Part shown: in pieces, positions 7,558-16,238 of the stretch | How positions within the stretch are numbered: the first letter of the stretch is position 1 | Layout: each line of letters begins with the position of its first letter | Source: Bdellovibrionales bacterium | GTDB taxonomy: Bacteria > Bdellovibrionota > UBA1018 | Length of the DNA: 39,696 bases | Direction: 5' to 3' | NCBI GenBank assembly: GCA_947380295.1 | Contig: CANCQK010000023.1 | Span: 1-39,696 of the forward strand | Made by a program: the position numbers and the translations under genes | The notes under the pieces: generated by a model | Told to the model about the DNA's origin: nothing | What the model saw: the letters and a program-made list of their open reading frames with translations, nothing else | Databases searched by the model: none

Positions 7558-8529
7558 CTATCGACTCAGCTTGGTACAAAGATTCCAGAGGCGTCTGCGA
7601 TCCCGAGTCGACTCCTCGGTCCAAGGGAAGAAATGAGTGGGCACGAGCTCTCGGTCGAACCAAAATTTTCCACTCTCAGTCCCATGCGAATCAGGCAAGC
7701 TCAGCCAAACAGCTGTGTCTGCACCCTGTTCAGGCGTTCGAAGCCTCGTCTTCATCCACTTCCAGAAGAACGGAAGTGAAGTCCTCACCCCCGGTGTATC
7801 GGCCCAGCCTGGGTGCATCGCTGAGAACGTCACGCCTTCATCCTGATACTGCTCTGCCCACTGCTCATTGAGGATGACCTGGGCTCTTTTAGTGTTAGCG
7901 TAGGCCACCACACCGTCATACTTTCCATGGTCGGACTGAATATTCTTGAGATCAAGCTTTTGAAGATACATCCCCCCCGAACTCATTGTGATGACCTGAG
8001 CATTTCCTGCGGCCTTCAACTTGGGCATCAAAAGTTCAGTCAAAAGAAAAGGACCGATCAAGTGAGTTGCCAAGACCCGCTCAATCCCATCGTGTGTGAC
8101 TTCGCGTTCGTGAGGTAAAATTCCGGCATTATGAATCAAGATATCAACTTTGGACTCCTGAAAGTGTTCAGCAAAGCGACGAATCGAGGTCAAATCAGCG
8201 ACATCAAGCTCCTCAGTGAATACACTCGGATTGCCTGTTTCCTGGATCACCTGGGCTGCCGCCTCAGTCCCCTTCTGCAAATTTCTACATAAAAGGCACA
8301 CTCTCGCACCGCGTTGAGCGAGGCCCTTCGCGATTGCAAATCCAATTCCGCTGCTGGCACCGGTAACGAGCGCGAGTTTTCCGTCAAGTCTGGTATCCCG
8401 ATCTTTTTGATAAAATCCCCTTTTATGACGCTCAAATCCTGAACGATCGAATGAAAAGAGATTCTCTAGAGAAGAGCTGAAGCCATGAATCAACTTCAAG
8501 CAAGATTTGAAATTCAGATGAAATGTCAT
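7558..8529 (-). CDS. Short-chain dehydrogenase/reductase (SDR)
   Basis: 323 residues. The Rossmann core starts near residue 48 with the NAD(P)-binding TGASSGIG (56-63). It continues with the NAG motif (HNAG, 133-136), the catalytic serine (S183/S184) and Y210-x3-K214. The cofactor loop after the second strand reads CRN, which in related retinol-dehydrogenase-like enzymes favours NADP(H). A 47-residue N-terminal extension containing FERHKRGFYQKDRDT resembles that of DHRS12-like proteins. The substrate is unknown, probably a lipophilic alcohol or ketone. AGGAG lies 10 bp before the ATG. The gene converges with the pirin gene, 28 bp apart. Confidence 0.85.
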   Translation of the reverse strand: MTFHLNFKSCLKLIHGFSSSLENLFSFDRSGFERHKRGFYQKDRDTRLDGKLALVTGASSGIGFAIAKGLAQRGARVCLLCRNLQKGTEAAAQVIQETGNPSVFTEELDVADLTSIRRFAEHFQESKVDILIHNAGILPHEREVTHDGIERVLATHLIGPFLLTELLMPKLKAAGNAQVITMSSGGMYLQKLDLKNIQSDHGKYDGVVAYANTKRAQVILNEQWAEQYQDEGVTFSAMHPGWADTPGVRTSLPFFWKWMKTRLRTPEQGADTAVWLSLPDSHGTESGKFWFDRELVPTHFFPWTEESTRDRRRLWNLCTKLSR

Positions 8530-8693
8530 TTCAGATTTCTCCTGAGTGTCTTTTCAGCTAGGCCTATTGGGAGTCTTATAGTTAGATAATAGAACAAATG
8601 CGAGGACCTAGAAAATTTAACTCCATAACTTCTCCGATGCAAGACCATTTTTGAGAAAGACCGAAGCATCTAAACTTCTCGAAAATCGGTCAA

Positions 8694-9502
8694 AATGACG
8701 ACTTTAATCCCAGCAACGAACCTCGAATAGCCCCCCAGCGGGAAGGTGGTATATTTATTGAAAGTGGAGAACCTGTGACTAGATCAAAATCCTTGGCTGA
8801 CGCACTTTGTGCAAACTCGAGATCAATGGAGAAGTGCAAGAGTCCATCCGAGGAACCTAAAATCACGGTCGCTCGAGCACACGGCAGGGAGCAGGCAAGC
8901 CTACCCAATTATTCACTTCCCCAGGTCATCCAAGAATACCGATTGCTTCGACGTATGATCTTTGACTCATTCCCAGAGAGTCTAAAAATTAGAAAACAAG
9001 AACAAAATGCAATCATTGATACGATCGAGTTAGGAATCGCTGAGGCGGTCGTAGCATTTGTTGAGAATCAATATCAACTCCGAGAGCAATTTGTTGCAGC
9101 TTTGGCACATGATTTATGAACGCCACTGACTGCTGCAAAATCGAGTGCCCAGCTCATGCTGCGACAAGATCGAGTGGATGTTGCTCAAAAATTATCTCAG
9201 CATGTTCTTAACTCCATCAACCGAACAGAGCGGGAAATCGTTTTATCTTCGATGCGGGATCGACGCCAATCTATGGATATTGGGATCGAAGATCGATTAA
9301 ACGTGCCCTAGGCAACCTTGCCATGAATGCAGTGAAGTATGGTGACCCAAAAACCCCCCTCACCGTCGAACTTACTGCCTCCGAGACGGAGATCACACTT
9401 TCAGTTCATAACGAGGGTAAGCCGATCCCAACTCACCACCATTCAAAACTATTTACTCCTTTTGAAAGAGTTTCAGCAAAGGACGAACAAAAACCGCTAT
9501 GA
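8694..9502 (+). pseudogene. Broken histidine-kinase gene
   Basis: Three lesions separate recognisable kinase parts. The first frame (start codon possibly GTG 8775; the frame is open from 8655) has an N-terminal sensor-type helix region (LPNYSLPQVIQEYRLLRRM) and runs to the H-box FVAALAHDL. It then stops at TGA 9117-9119, where CGA for arginine is expected (HDL-R-TPLTAAK). The frame continues as TPLTAAKSSAQLMLRQD. Near 9245-9272 roughly 50 codons are missing and the frame shifts. The ATP-binding part resumes in another frame (YWDRRSIKRALGNLAMNAVKYGDP, N-box) and ends at TGA 9500 after the F-box-like LFTPFERVS, so the final G-box is absent. Probably no functional product is made. Confidence 0.8.
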
Positions 9503-9574
9503 AATTTGACCATGCCAAACCTTGTCATTGCTCTGAAATTTCTACTGTCTAAAGCCATGCTGCCAGTGCTATGA

Positions 9575-12217
9575 GTGTCGATTATGCCAGAAATTCTCAT
9601 CGCTGCTGAAACGAAACTTTCTCAAAAAGATGCCGAAACTCGATTTCAACAAATTAGGCAAATCGATTACGATTTGTATTTTAGGCTCCCAAAGAGCGAG
9701 CCGAACTACTCCGGTAAGGTAGTTACTCACATAGACGTACATCCCGAGGCCGCCCAAATTTCACCCTCGATTTTCCTCGATTTCGATGGAGGAGAGTTGC
9801 AGTCAGTGATCCTGAATGGTCAAAAAATCAAGTACACCTATGATGGTGCTCGAATCCACATCCCAACTTCGGCATTCAAATCCGGAGTCAATTTGCTCAG
9901 CATTGAATTTACTCACGCCTATGGAGCTGAAGGAGTCGGTTTTCATCGTACCCGCGACAAGGCAGATGGAGAATACTATATGTATTCTCAGTTTGAGCCC
10001 TACTCGGCTAACAAAGCCTTTCCGCTTTTCGACCAACCTGATTTAAAAGCAACTTATTCATTAACGACCGATGTTCCCGCCCAATGGCAGGTGATTTCCA
10101 ATGTCCTCGAGACTACCCGAGAAAGTCTGAGCGAGACCGAGACCCGCTGGACGTTTCCAACCTCACAGAGATTTAGCAGTTACCTTTTTGCATTGGTGGC
10201 GGGCCCTTATGTCAAGTGGGAGTCTACAACAACGACGTCAAACCCAATCCCCATGCGATTATTTTCAAGAGAATCAATGAAGCAGTATCTAGAAGCAGAT
10301 GTGGCTCATTGGTTTCATATGACCGACCTAGGCTTTAAATTTTACGAAGACGCTTTTGGTTATCCTTATCCGTTTGGCAAGTATGATCAAATCTTGGTCC
10401 CAGACTACAATATGGGCGCCATGGAAAACATTGGCGCCGTGACGTTTACAGAGAGTTACATTTTCCGCACGCCTCCCACTCCACTCAAGATCCTCGGACG
10501 CGCAGAGACCATCCTACATGAACTGGCTCATATGTGGTTTGGCAACTTGGTCACCATGAAGTGGTGGGATGATCTCTGGTTGAATGAGAGTTTTGCTACC
10601 TACATTAGCAATTTTGCCATGAGTCACTTTGAAGACCAGATTAGTACAGCCAGTGTTTGGCAGGAATTTAACACTGGAGCCAAGGAGTGGGCCTACGACG
10701 AAGATAGCTTAGTCACGACCCATCCCATTGCGGGTGTTGCTGCTGATACGGATGAGGCTGAGTCCAATTTTGACGGCTTAACCTATGGCAAGGGCGCCTC
10801 AGTCCTGAAGCAATTGGTTCATCTCATCGGAGAGAAATCTTTTCTGACTGGGCTAAAAAACTATTTTAAAGCCTATGCCTTCAAGAATGCCACGCGGGCC
10901 GACTTCCTCCAATCCCTCAGCTTAGCTTCAGGAAAGAACTTAAGTGAGTGGGATGAAGAATGGCTCAGGACAGCGGGTACCAACTCTGTCGAGGTGGTCG
11001 TTGAAGAGAAAAATGAGAAAATTACTCGACTGACATTAAAGCAAAGCCCCGATGAAGCCAGCGGACGACTTCGCACTCATAAAACACAGGTCGCTTTTTT
11101 TGACCGATCCCCCCAGGGAGTACTCACACTCAGGGAGACACTCGAAGTCAATTACTCGGGAAACGAAACTGAGATTTTAGAGGCGATCGGAAAGCCAGTT
11201 CCAGCTTTCGTCTATCCAAACTATCAAGATCACGATTACGTGAGTGTTGTACTAGACCCCAAAAGCCTAGCCTTGCTTTCCGACTCGAACACTTCGATCC
11301 ATGACCCTTTGCTCACTCAGATGCTCGGAGCGAGTCTCTGGGAAATGGTTCGCCATTCGAAAATTCCAGCGCAAACATTCGCTAAAATTATGCTGTCAGT
11401 CCTGGACAAAAATAAGGATCTAGCGGTCCTTCAAACGGGTCTCCAACAGCTCCTAGAAGTGTCAGATCACTACATCAGTCGGAGCATTAAGGGCTCCTAT
11501 GACATTCAACTAGAAACATGGGTGAAACACTACTTCGACCGTGTTGATGGAAATAATCCCGCCAAGATTCTACTTTTTTCTGCTTTCCTATCGATTGCTC
11601 AGAGCTCAGAAGCCCAAACTCGGATTCAAGGTTGGCTGAAAAAAGACAAACTGGCTCCTCACTTCGAAATGGATCAAGAAAGACGCTGGGCAGTCATTTC
11701 ATTCTTATCCAAACGAGGTGCACCCGAGGCCGCAGAACTCATCCACATTGAATCAAAGAAGGACCTCAATGACAAAGGGCAGCTGAGCGCAATGATTGCT
11801 CAAGTCTTAAGTCCTAGCGAAGAGAACAAGAAACTCTGGTGGGGACGCCTCTTAGGGAAAGATCCAACCTTCCCAAAACTGTCCGTTCAAGATGCGAGAC
11901 GAGTGATGATGGCATTCCACCACTTAGACCGGCCTGAACTCACTGAGTTTGCAACGGAGTCTTTCTTTGAAGTCCTTCCGACTTTAGAACAGAACCACGC
12001 TCATGAGTTTACCTCAAGCTTTGCCTATCGGATGTACCCGATCTCTTGTTCAAAAGCACTCGACGACCGGGCGGGAGTTTTTCTATCAGCCCATCCAGAT
12101 CTAGAATTTGGTGCAAAGAAAGAAATCCTCAATAACCGCCAAATCAGAGAAAGAATTCGAAATGCGCGGTCCCTTTCTGAATCTGCTATTCAGGAACCTA
12201 AGGACCGCACATTCTGA
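9575..12217 (+). CDS. pepN: M1-family aminopeptidase (aminopeptidase N type)
   Basis: 880 residues, the full length of bacterial/eukaryotic-type M1 aminopeptidases. The N-terminal beta domain is followed by the exopeptidase motif GAMEN (281-285). The zinc site is HELAH (315-319), with the third ligand E338 in WLNESF. A tyrosine in LTYGKGA (about 404) fits the transition-state-stabilising residue. The second half is the helical ERAP1-like C-terminal domain. It removes N-terminal residues from peptides, probably in the cytoplasm since no signal peptide is visible. Start choice is uncertain: GTG 9575 or ATG 9584, neither with a clear ribosome-binding site. It ends 4 bp before the convergent desaturase gene. 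Confidence 0.92.
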   Translation: MSIMPEILIAAETKLSQKDAETRFQQIRQIDYDLYFRLPKSEPNYSGKVVTHIDVHPEAAQISPSIFLDFDGGELQSVILNGQKIKYTYDGARIHIPTSAFKSGVNLLSIEFTHAYGAEGVGFHRTRDKADGEYYMYSQFEPYSANKAFPLFDQPDLKATYSLTTDVPAQWQVISNVLETTRESLSETETRWTFPTSQRFSSYLFALVAGPYVKWESTTTTSNPIPMRLFSRESMKQYLEADVAHWFHMTDLGFKFYEDAFGYPYPFGKYDQILVPDYNMGAMENIGAVTFTESYIFRTPPTPLKILGRAETILHELAHMWFGNLVTMKWWDDLWLNESFATYISNFAMSHFEDQISTASVWQEFNTGAKEWAYDEDSLVTTHPIAGVAADTDEAESNFDGLTYGKGASVLKQLVHLIGEKSFLTGLKNYFKAYAFKNATRADFLQSLSLASGKNLSEWDEEWLRTAGTNSVEVVVEEKNEKITRLTLKQSPDEASGRLRTHKTQVAFFDRSPQGVLTLRETLEVNYSGNETEILEAIGKPVPAFVYPNYQDHDYVSVVLDPKSLALLSDSNTSIHDPLLTQMLGASLWEMVRHSKIPAQTFAKIMLSVLDKNKDLAVLQTGLQQLLEVSDHYISRSIKGSYDIQLETWVKHYFDRVDGNNPAKILLFSAFLSIAQSSEAQTRIQGWLKKDKLAPHFEMDQERRWAVISFLSKRGAPEAAELIHIESKKDLNDKGQLSAMIAQVLSPSEENKKLWWGRLLGKDPTFPKLSVQDARRVMMAFHHLDRPELTEFATESFFEVLPTLEQNHAHEFTSSFAYRMYPISCSKALDDRAGVFLSAHPDLEFGAKKEILNNRQIRERIRNARSLSESAIQEPKDRTF

Positions 12218-12221
12218 CCAT

Positions 12222-13277
12222 TTAGTGGAGACTTCCCAACTCGTTGAGCTGGCCAGATTCAACCGGTGCTGATCTGGCCACATATTTCTCAAGAAAATCA
12301 GCCTTATAGTCCCGATAACTCGAAACCGCTCCCACTCTGGCGAGCGCCCGAATCAAGTACCAAGGAAGGTCAACTTGGTGAGGCAAAAACCCACTTCGGG
12401 CGCCGTTGGGGTAAAGGTGATGGTTGTTGTGCCATTCGCCCGCTACAAACCCAGGCCAAACCTGATTCACAGAAAGATCAGCCCGATTGAAGTCAACTCC
12501 ATCACGACGACGATCTTTGCCAGCGCCATGGCCGTCGTAGTTATAGGTACGAATGCCTATGGCCCAAACCCCAGCCCAACCGAAGATAGCCGTCGCAAGT
12601 GCTTGTCCTCCAAGTAGGTAAAAGGTCCCGTACCAGAAGCCCCAGTTCAGCACATAGTGCATGATTGTATAAAACGGATGACACAGCGAACCCCAGCATT
12701 GATATTGAGCATAGGAATTGAGTTTAATCCCCGTATGGTTCATCAATCTGCACAAGTGGCCGTAATCCTTCTCAGAAAGGTCTTTACGGATGGGTTGATG
12801 GTTTACGTCAGCTAAGAAGCAGTAAAGCCAACCGCCGTGAACATTATAGGGATCGCCCGGAAGTTCGCACTGGTAATGATGAACATAATGAGAAATTACG
12901 TAAATCTCTTCGGGAATCACCTTAATGACGAGATTCCGACAAATCATGATGATCCAAGAATTACGAAACTTGAAAGCCCGGTGAGTTGAATAGCGGTGAA
13001 GCCAAAAGGTTCCATGACTTCCCATTAAAACCATGGAGTAAATAAATCCTGCCAGCATGAGCCACCAACTAAAATGCCGCGTTAAAAAGATCCCAAGTGG
13101 AAATGCAAAAGAAAGGCTGGCGGTCCAACTCAAAAGAGAGAGCCAGTTCTTTCGAGAGGAGAAAATATTTAAGCGAGAAAAAAACTCCCTTAAAATTTCT
13201 CGACTCGAAGGCACATACAGGCTGCCATTTTTCTGAAAACCGTAAGTCGGTGGATCCAATACCCGTTCTAAATTCAT
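12222..13277 (-). CDS. Membrane fatty-acid desaturase (delta-9 acyl-CoA type)
   Basis: 351 residues with the three histidine boxes of the acyl-lipid/acyl-CoA desaturase family: HRYSTH (94-99), HYVHH (130-134) and HNNHH (283-287). These bind the di-iron centre. Four or so hydrophobic segments anchor it in the inner membrane (about 47-66, 72-88, 205-222, 225-242). It would introduce a double bond into membrane acyl chains using O2, helping to adjust fluidity. GGGAGA precedes the ATG. The first box is HX4H followed by R, as in stearoyl-CoA-type enzymes. The exact position of the double bond cannot be read from the sequence. Confidence 0.88.
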   Translation of the reverse strand: MNLERVLDPPTYGFQKNGSLYVPSSREILREFFSRLNIFSSRKNWLSLLSWTASLSFAFPLGIFLTRHFSWWLMLAGFIYSMVLMGSHGTFWLHRYSTHRAFKFRNSWIIMICRNLVIKVIPEEIYVISHYVHHYQCELPGDPYNVHGGWLYCFLADVNHQPIRKDLSEKDYGHLCRLMNHTGIKLNSYAQYQCWGSLCHPFYTIMHYVLNWGFWYGTFYLLGGQALATAIFGWAGVWAIGIRTYNYDGHGAGKDRRRDGVDFNRADLSVNQVWPGFVAGEWHNNHHLYPNGARSGFLPHQVDLPWYLIRALARVGAVSSYRDYKADFLEKYVARSAPVESGQLNELGSLH

Positions 13278-13457
13278 CAGATCTCCCTATTCTTTTTTTA
13301 ACTACTCAACCTAGAATACTCCAAAATAGAATCTTTTCATGTCGAGTCAAAATCAAGCCTCACTCTGCTGAGCGAATCTCGATTCCTTTCAGCTTCGCTC
13401 CATTGAGTCTATTTTTCAACTTTTTCCTGGCATCATTTTTGATTCGACTCAAATTGC

Positions 13458-13506
13458 AAAAAAAAAGGACTGGAGTGACGTCGCAAGTTGCGAGCCTCTC
13501 CAGTCC
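13458..13506 (-). terminator. Rho-independent terminator of the RRM gene
   Basis: On the minus strand GGACTGGAG and CTCCAGTCC (plus 13498-13506 and 13467-13475) form a 9-bp stem with an inner CGCAA/TTGCG stem. It is followed by nine U residues (plus-strand A-run 13458-13466). It lies 26 bp after the stop codon of the RNA-binding protein gene. Confidence 0.85.
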
Positions 13507-13531
13507 TCTTGGACCTTAATTTTAAAAAAAA

Positions 13532-13855
13532 TTAATATCGGCCGCCGCGACCACCGCGACCAGCGCCGCCGCCGAAGCCGCCGCCACCGCCGCGATTTTC
13601 ACGGGGAGCCATTGGCTTAGCTTCGTTAACAGTCATTGCGCGACCGTCGTAGTCAGCGCCATTGAACTTTGAAATTGCGTCAGCAGCTTCAGCTTCGGTT
13701 GACATTTCAACGAAACCAAAGCCTTTGCTTCGGCCAGTATCACGATCGGTGATGATTTTTGCAGACTCAACCGTTCCACATTGATTGAATGTGTCGGTGA
13801 GAATTTGATCGGTTGCAGAAAAAGGCAAGTTGCCTACGTATAATTTTTTACCCAT
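13532..13855 (-). CDS. Glycine-rich RRM RNA-binding protein
   Basis: 107 residues: one RNA-recognition motif (about 1-80) with RNP2 LYVGNL (5-10) and RNP1 KGFGFVEM (44-51), then an RG-rich tail ending GRGGRGGRY. Bacterial proteins of this type bind single-stranded RNA and are often induced by cold or stress, acting as RNA chaperones. A strong AGGAGG precedes the ATG (plus 13861-13867). Two small hairpins sit in the presumed 5' leader. A strong terminator follows, so it is likely a single-gene unit. The DEAD-box helicase and L7Ae-like protein lie upstream on the same strand, behind their own terminator. Confidence 0.93.
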   Translation of the reverse strand: MGKKLYVGNLPFSATDQILTDTFNQCGTVESAKIITDRDTGRSKGFGFVEMSTEAEAADAISKFNGADYDGRAMTVNEAKPMAPRENRGGGGGFGGGAGRGGRGGRY

Positions 13856-13868
13856 TTGACCCTCCTAA

Positions 13869-13909
13869 GGCTGTGGGGAGCCGCTAAGAGGTTTTGGGCC
13901 CTATGCCCA
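13869..13909 (-). promoter_or_regulatory. 5' leader of the RRM gene with two small hairpins
   Basis: GGCT/AGCC (13869-13882, six-base loop) and TGGGC/GCCCA (13895-13909, five-base loop) lie just upstream of the AGGAGG ribosome-binding site. They could regulate translation or stability of this RNA-binding protein's own mRNA. No promoter was clearly identified. Confidence 0.3.
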
Positions 13910-14036
13910 CAAGCTCAGTAGAAGCAGAATAACTCATGGGGGAGAGGATAACACCGTTGGGCAAGAATAGATATGTAAATCGCTGAAATGAAAGGCCCGC
14001 AGTTCTCAAAAAATGAATTAGACCCCTCGCTCAAGT

Positions 14037-14068
14037 AAAAAAGCCCCCCCTGAACTTCGGGGAGGCTT
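14037..14068 (-). terminator. Rho-independent terminator after the L7Ae-like gene
   Basis: On the minus strand AAGCCTCCCC and GGGGGGCTT pair around an eight-base loop, with one T looped out, and a U-run follows (plus A-run 14037-14042). It lies about 70 bp past the stop of the repeat-protein gene and separates that operon from the RRM gene. Confidence 0.8.
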
Positions 14069-14137
14069 TGACGGCTGGTAAAAAAATACAGATCTGAATC
14101 AAACCGAGGCAGAGGCGCAAACAAAAGACCAAACCTC

Positions 14138-15058
14138 TCAGAGGCTAGGCGCAGCAACCTCCGTGCTGACGTCCTCTGCAAGAGAAAACAGGGCGGCTGA
14201 GACAGCATCTCGATCCGAGACAAGAATGGCCTTGAGGGTATTTGCCTTTTCGCCAATAAAAATCTGAGCAAGTCGACTGGAAGGTTCATTCAAATAAACC
14301 AGAATCAGGCGCTCTTTGTGCTGAAAGAGGGTTTTCTCGCATGCTCGATAGAATCGCTCGCTTCCATCATTAGCGATGATCAGCAATCTCGACACACGAT
14401 GCGAAGGCGTCGAAGCCTGTTTCTGCTGAAGCGCAAGCAGCCCCTTTTGTTCGGAGGTTAAAAGTTGGTCAATTCGTTCGAGGCCACGCTCAACTTGCTT
14501 TCGACCCACCATAGCCCGGAGACAAGACTCAAATTTAGCAGAGAGGGAAATCTGCGGTACGGTAATCGAGCTCTTGTCCCAGAGCTTTTTAGGCTCCCGC
14601 TTGAGTATCGTATCGATTTGACTCTTGCGAGGATCCGCCTCGACTGCACGCGGCAGTTTCAGCTCAATCAGCGAGGGAACTCCTACTGGTGCAGGTAATA
14701 CTGAGGCTACCAAGGGAACTGGGGATGATGGCTTCACCAAGGGTGCAGGAAGCGAAGCCTTTTTCACGATCACGGAGAATGAAGACGTATTCAATGCCCT
14801 CGGGAGAGAAGGCTTTCCTGAACCTCTAGAGAACGAAGATCTTTCCGATCCTCTAGAGAACGAAGATCTTTCCGACCCTCTGGAGAACGAAGATCTTTCC
14901 GATCCTCTAGAGAACGAAGATCTTTCCGACCCTCTGGAGAACGAAGATCTTTCCGATCCTCTGGAGAACGAAGGCTTTTTCACAATCACGGAGAATGAGG
15001 ATTGATCCACAGGCCTAGGAGTTGAATGGTTTTTTACGATTACTTGTAATTTTGTCAT
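14138..15058 (-). CDS. Repeat-bearing protein with L7Ae/L30e-like C-terminal domain
   Basis: 306 residues in two parts. Residues 1-165 are low-complexity: the motif VIVKK recurs (about 6, 24, 96), and SSFSRGSER is repeated five times plus partial copies (30-81), making a Ser/Arg/Gly-rich stretch. Residues about 175-295 look folded. KFESCLRAMVGRKQVERGL then RLLIIANDGSE and LIGEKANTLKAILVSD-like segments resemble the L7Ae/L30e RNA-binding fold seen fused to YlxR (DUF448) proteins. GAGG lies upstream of the ATG. The start is 31 bp after the DEAD-box helicase stop, so the two genes are probably co-transcribed. An RNA or ribosome role is inferred from fold resemblance and context, not shown. Confidence 0.65.
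   Translation of the reverse strand: MTKLQVIVKNHSTPRPVDQSSFSVIVKKPSFSRGSERSSFSRGSERSSFSRGSERSSFSRGSERSSFSRGSERSSFSRGSGKPSLPRALNTSSFSVIVKKASLPAPLVKPSSPVPLVASVLPAPVGVPSLIELKLPRAVEADPRKSQIDTILKREPKKLWDKSSITVPQISLSAKFESCLRAMVGRKQVERGLERIDQLLTSEQKGLLALQQKQASTPSHRVSRLLIIANDGSERFYRACEKTLFQHKERLILVYLNEPSSRLAQIFIGEKANTLKAILVSDRDAVSAALFSLAEDVSTEVAAPSL
14823..14974. repeat. 27-bp tandem repeat inside a coding region
   Basis: Five full copies and one partial copy of a 27-bp unit (beginning CCTCTRGAGAACGAAGATC on the plus strand). They differ only at two positions (A/G and T/C). Units 2-3 and 4-5 carry the same variant pair, so a 54-bp block was duplicated. Each unit encodes nine residues, SSFSRGSER, on the minus strand, so copy-number change keeps the frame. 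Confidence 0.95.
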
Positions 15059-15089
15059 GATTTTTTAACCTCGAGCCACCTGAAGCGTC

Positions 15090-16238
15090 TTAATGCCTAG
15101 CCTCGATCGAAGGAGTTTTCTTCGCAGGTGATCTCTGAATAGTATGGAGCTGATCCACAAAATGCTGATCTCGCTCAGTAACCAGATTAATCACTAAGCC
15201 CTTTCGTCCTGCCCTGGCCGTGCGACCTACACGATGGATGTAGTTTTCCATCTGTTGAGGCATGTGGTAGTTAATGACGCGTCCTACGTGCTCGATGTCG
15301 AGGCCTCTCGACGCTAGATCAGTTGCAATAAAAACATTCACTTTTCCATCGCGAAACGCCTTAAGATTTCTTCTGCGCTCCACTTTGTCCATTTCCCCGC
15401 GATAGATTGAGCAAGGATACCCACTCTTGGCCAACTCTTGAGCAAGCCGATCGCATTGATCGCGAGTATTAGTGAAAATTAGGGTCCCTTCCTGACTCGA
15501 TTGCTTCAGCAAGCGTTCAAGGAGAGGGAATCTTTTTCCATTAATCACAGGAAGATTCTGGGTCGTGAGCGTCGGAACTAGGTGACTGCTCCCTTGACTG
15601 CGAATGATTTCGGCGTCAGAAAACAACCGATTAATCAGCTCTTGAACGGCCGGATTAATCGTAGCAGAAAAGAGCGCTAACTGGCGAACCGGAGGACAAG
15701 CACTCACGATTTGATTTGCAGCAGGGAGAAAACCCTGATCCAGCATTTGATCGGCCTCGTCAAAAACTAAGGTACGGACGTCACACAGGTTAATTAACCC
15801 TCGGTCCAGCAACTTAACGAGGCGCCCCGGGGTGGCGACCAGGATCTCAAAAGGACCCTCAATGTTTCTCTTTGCAATATCCAAGGTGGTACCACCCAGG
15901 ATACTCCGCACGCGAAGTCGGGTCGTATGAGTGAACGGCTTAAAAACACGAGTCACCTGCTCACCCAGCTCCCGAGTAGGGACAACTACGCATGCCCGAG
16001 GCATCCCTTCGAGGTTAATGCGCAATCCTCGGTTTTCCATACTCTTGAGCATGTGCAAAATGGGCAAGGCATAGGCCAAGGTTTTACCACTCCCCGTCTC
16101 AGAGACGCCCACAATGGAGCGTTCTTCCATGAGGGCAGGGATCGCACGCTCCTGAATCTCAGTGGGGACTGTAAGTCCCTTTTCATCGAGAGTCGCTTGT
16201 AAGGTCGGAAGTAGATCGAAATCGTTAAATGAACTCAT
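15090..16238 (-). CDS. DEAD-box RNA helicase
   Basis: 382 residues, a compact helicase core with almost no tail. It has the Q motif (PTEIQ, 25-29), motif I SETGSGKT (46-53; usually A-x-TGSGKT), PTREL (87-91), TPGR (136-139), DEAD (160-163), SAT (191-193), and in the second domain ATDLASRGLD and HRVGRTARAG. It unwinds short RNA duplexes using ATP, in ribosome assembly or mRNA turnover. The start overlaps the stop of the upstream DUF1456 gene by four bases (ATGA). The L7Ae-like gene follows after 31 bp, so the three form an operon. It resembles the RhlE/DbpA group, but I cannot name the orthologue. Confidence 0.93.
   Translation of the reverse strand: MSSFNDFDLLPTLQATLDEKGLTVPTEIQERAIPALMEERSIVGVSETGSGKTLAYALPILHMLKSMENRGLRINLEGMPRACVVVPTRELGEQVTRVFKPFTHTTRLRVRSILGGTTLDIAKRNIEGPFEILVATPGRLVKLLDRGLINLCDVRTLVFDEADQMLDQGFLPAANQIVSACPPVRQLALFSATINPAVQELINRLFSDAEIIRSQGSSHLVPTLTTQNLPVINGKRFPLLERLLKQSSQEGTLIFTNTRDQCDRLAQELAKSGYPCSIYRGEMDKVERRRNLKAFRDGKVNVFIATDLASRGLDIEHVGRVINYHMPQQMENYIHRVGRTARAGRKGLVINLVTERDQHFVDQLHTIQRSPAKKTPSIEARH

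Noticed and set aside
8690..8908. Minus-strand 72-codon frame opposite the broken kinase
   Set aside because: A shadow of the kinase reading frame on the other strand, with no domain or ribosome-binding site.
13915..14289. Minus-strand 124-codon open frame
   Set aside because: It overlaps the L7Ae-like gene and its terminator, has no recognisable domain, and would run through the hairpin at 14037-14068.
14625..15005. Plus-strand open frame with NEDLSDPLE repeats
   Set aside because: It is the opposite strand of the SSFSRGSER repeats in the real minus-strand gene. The repeat keeps the frame open, and there is no ribosome-binding site or domain.
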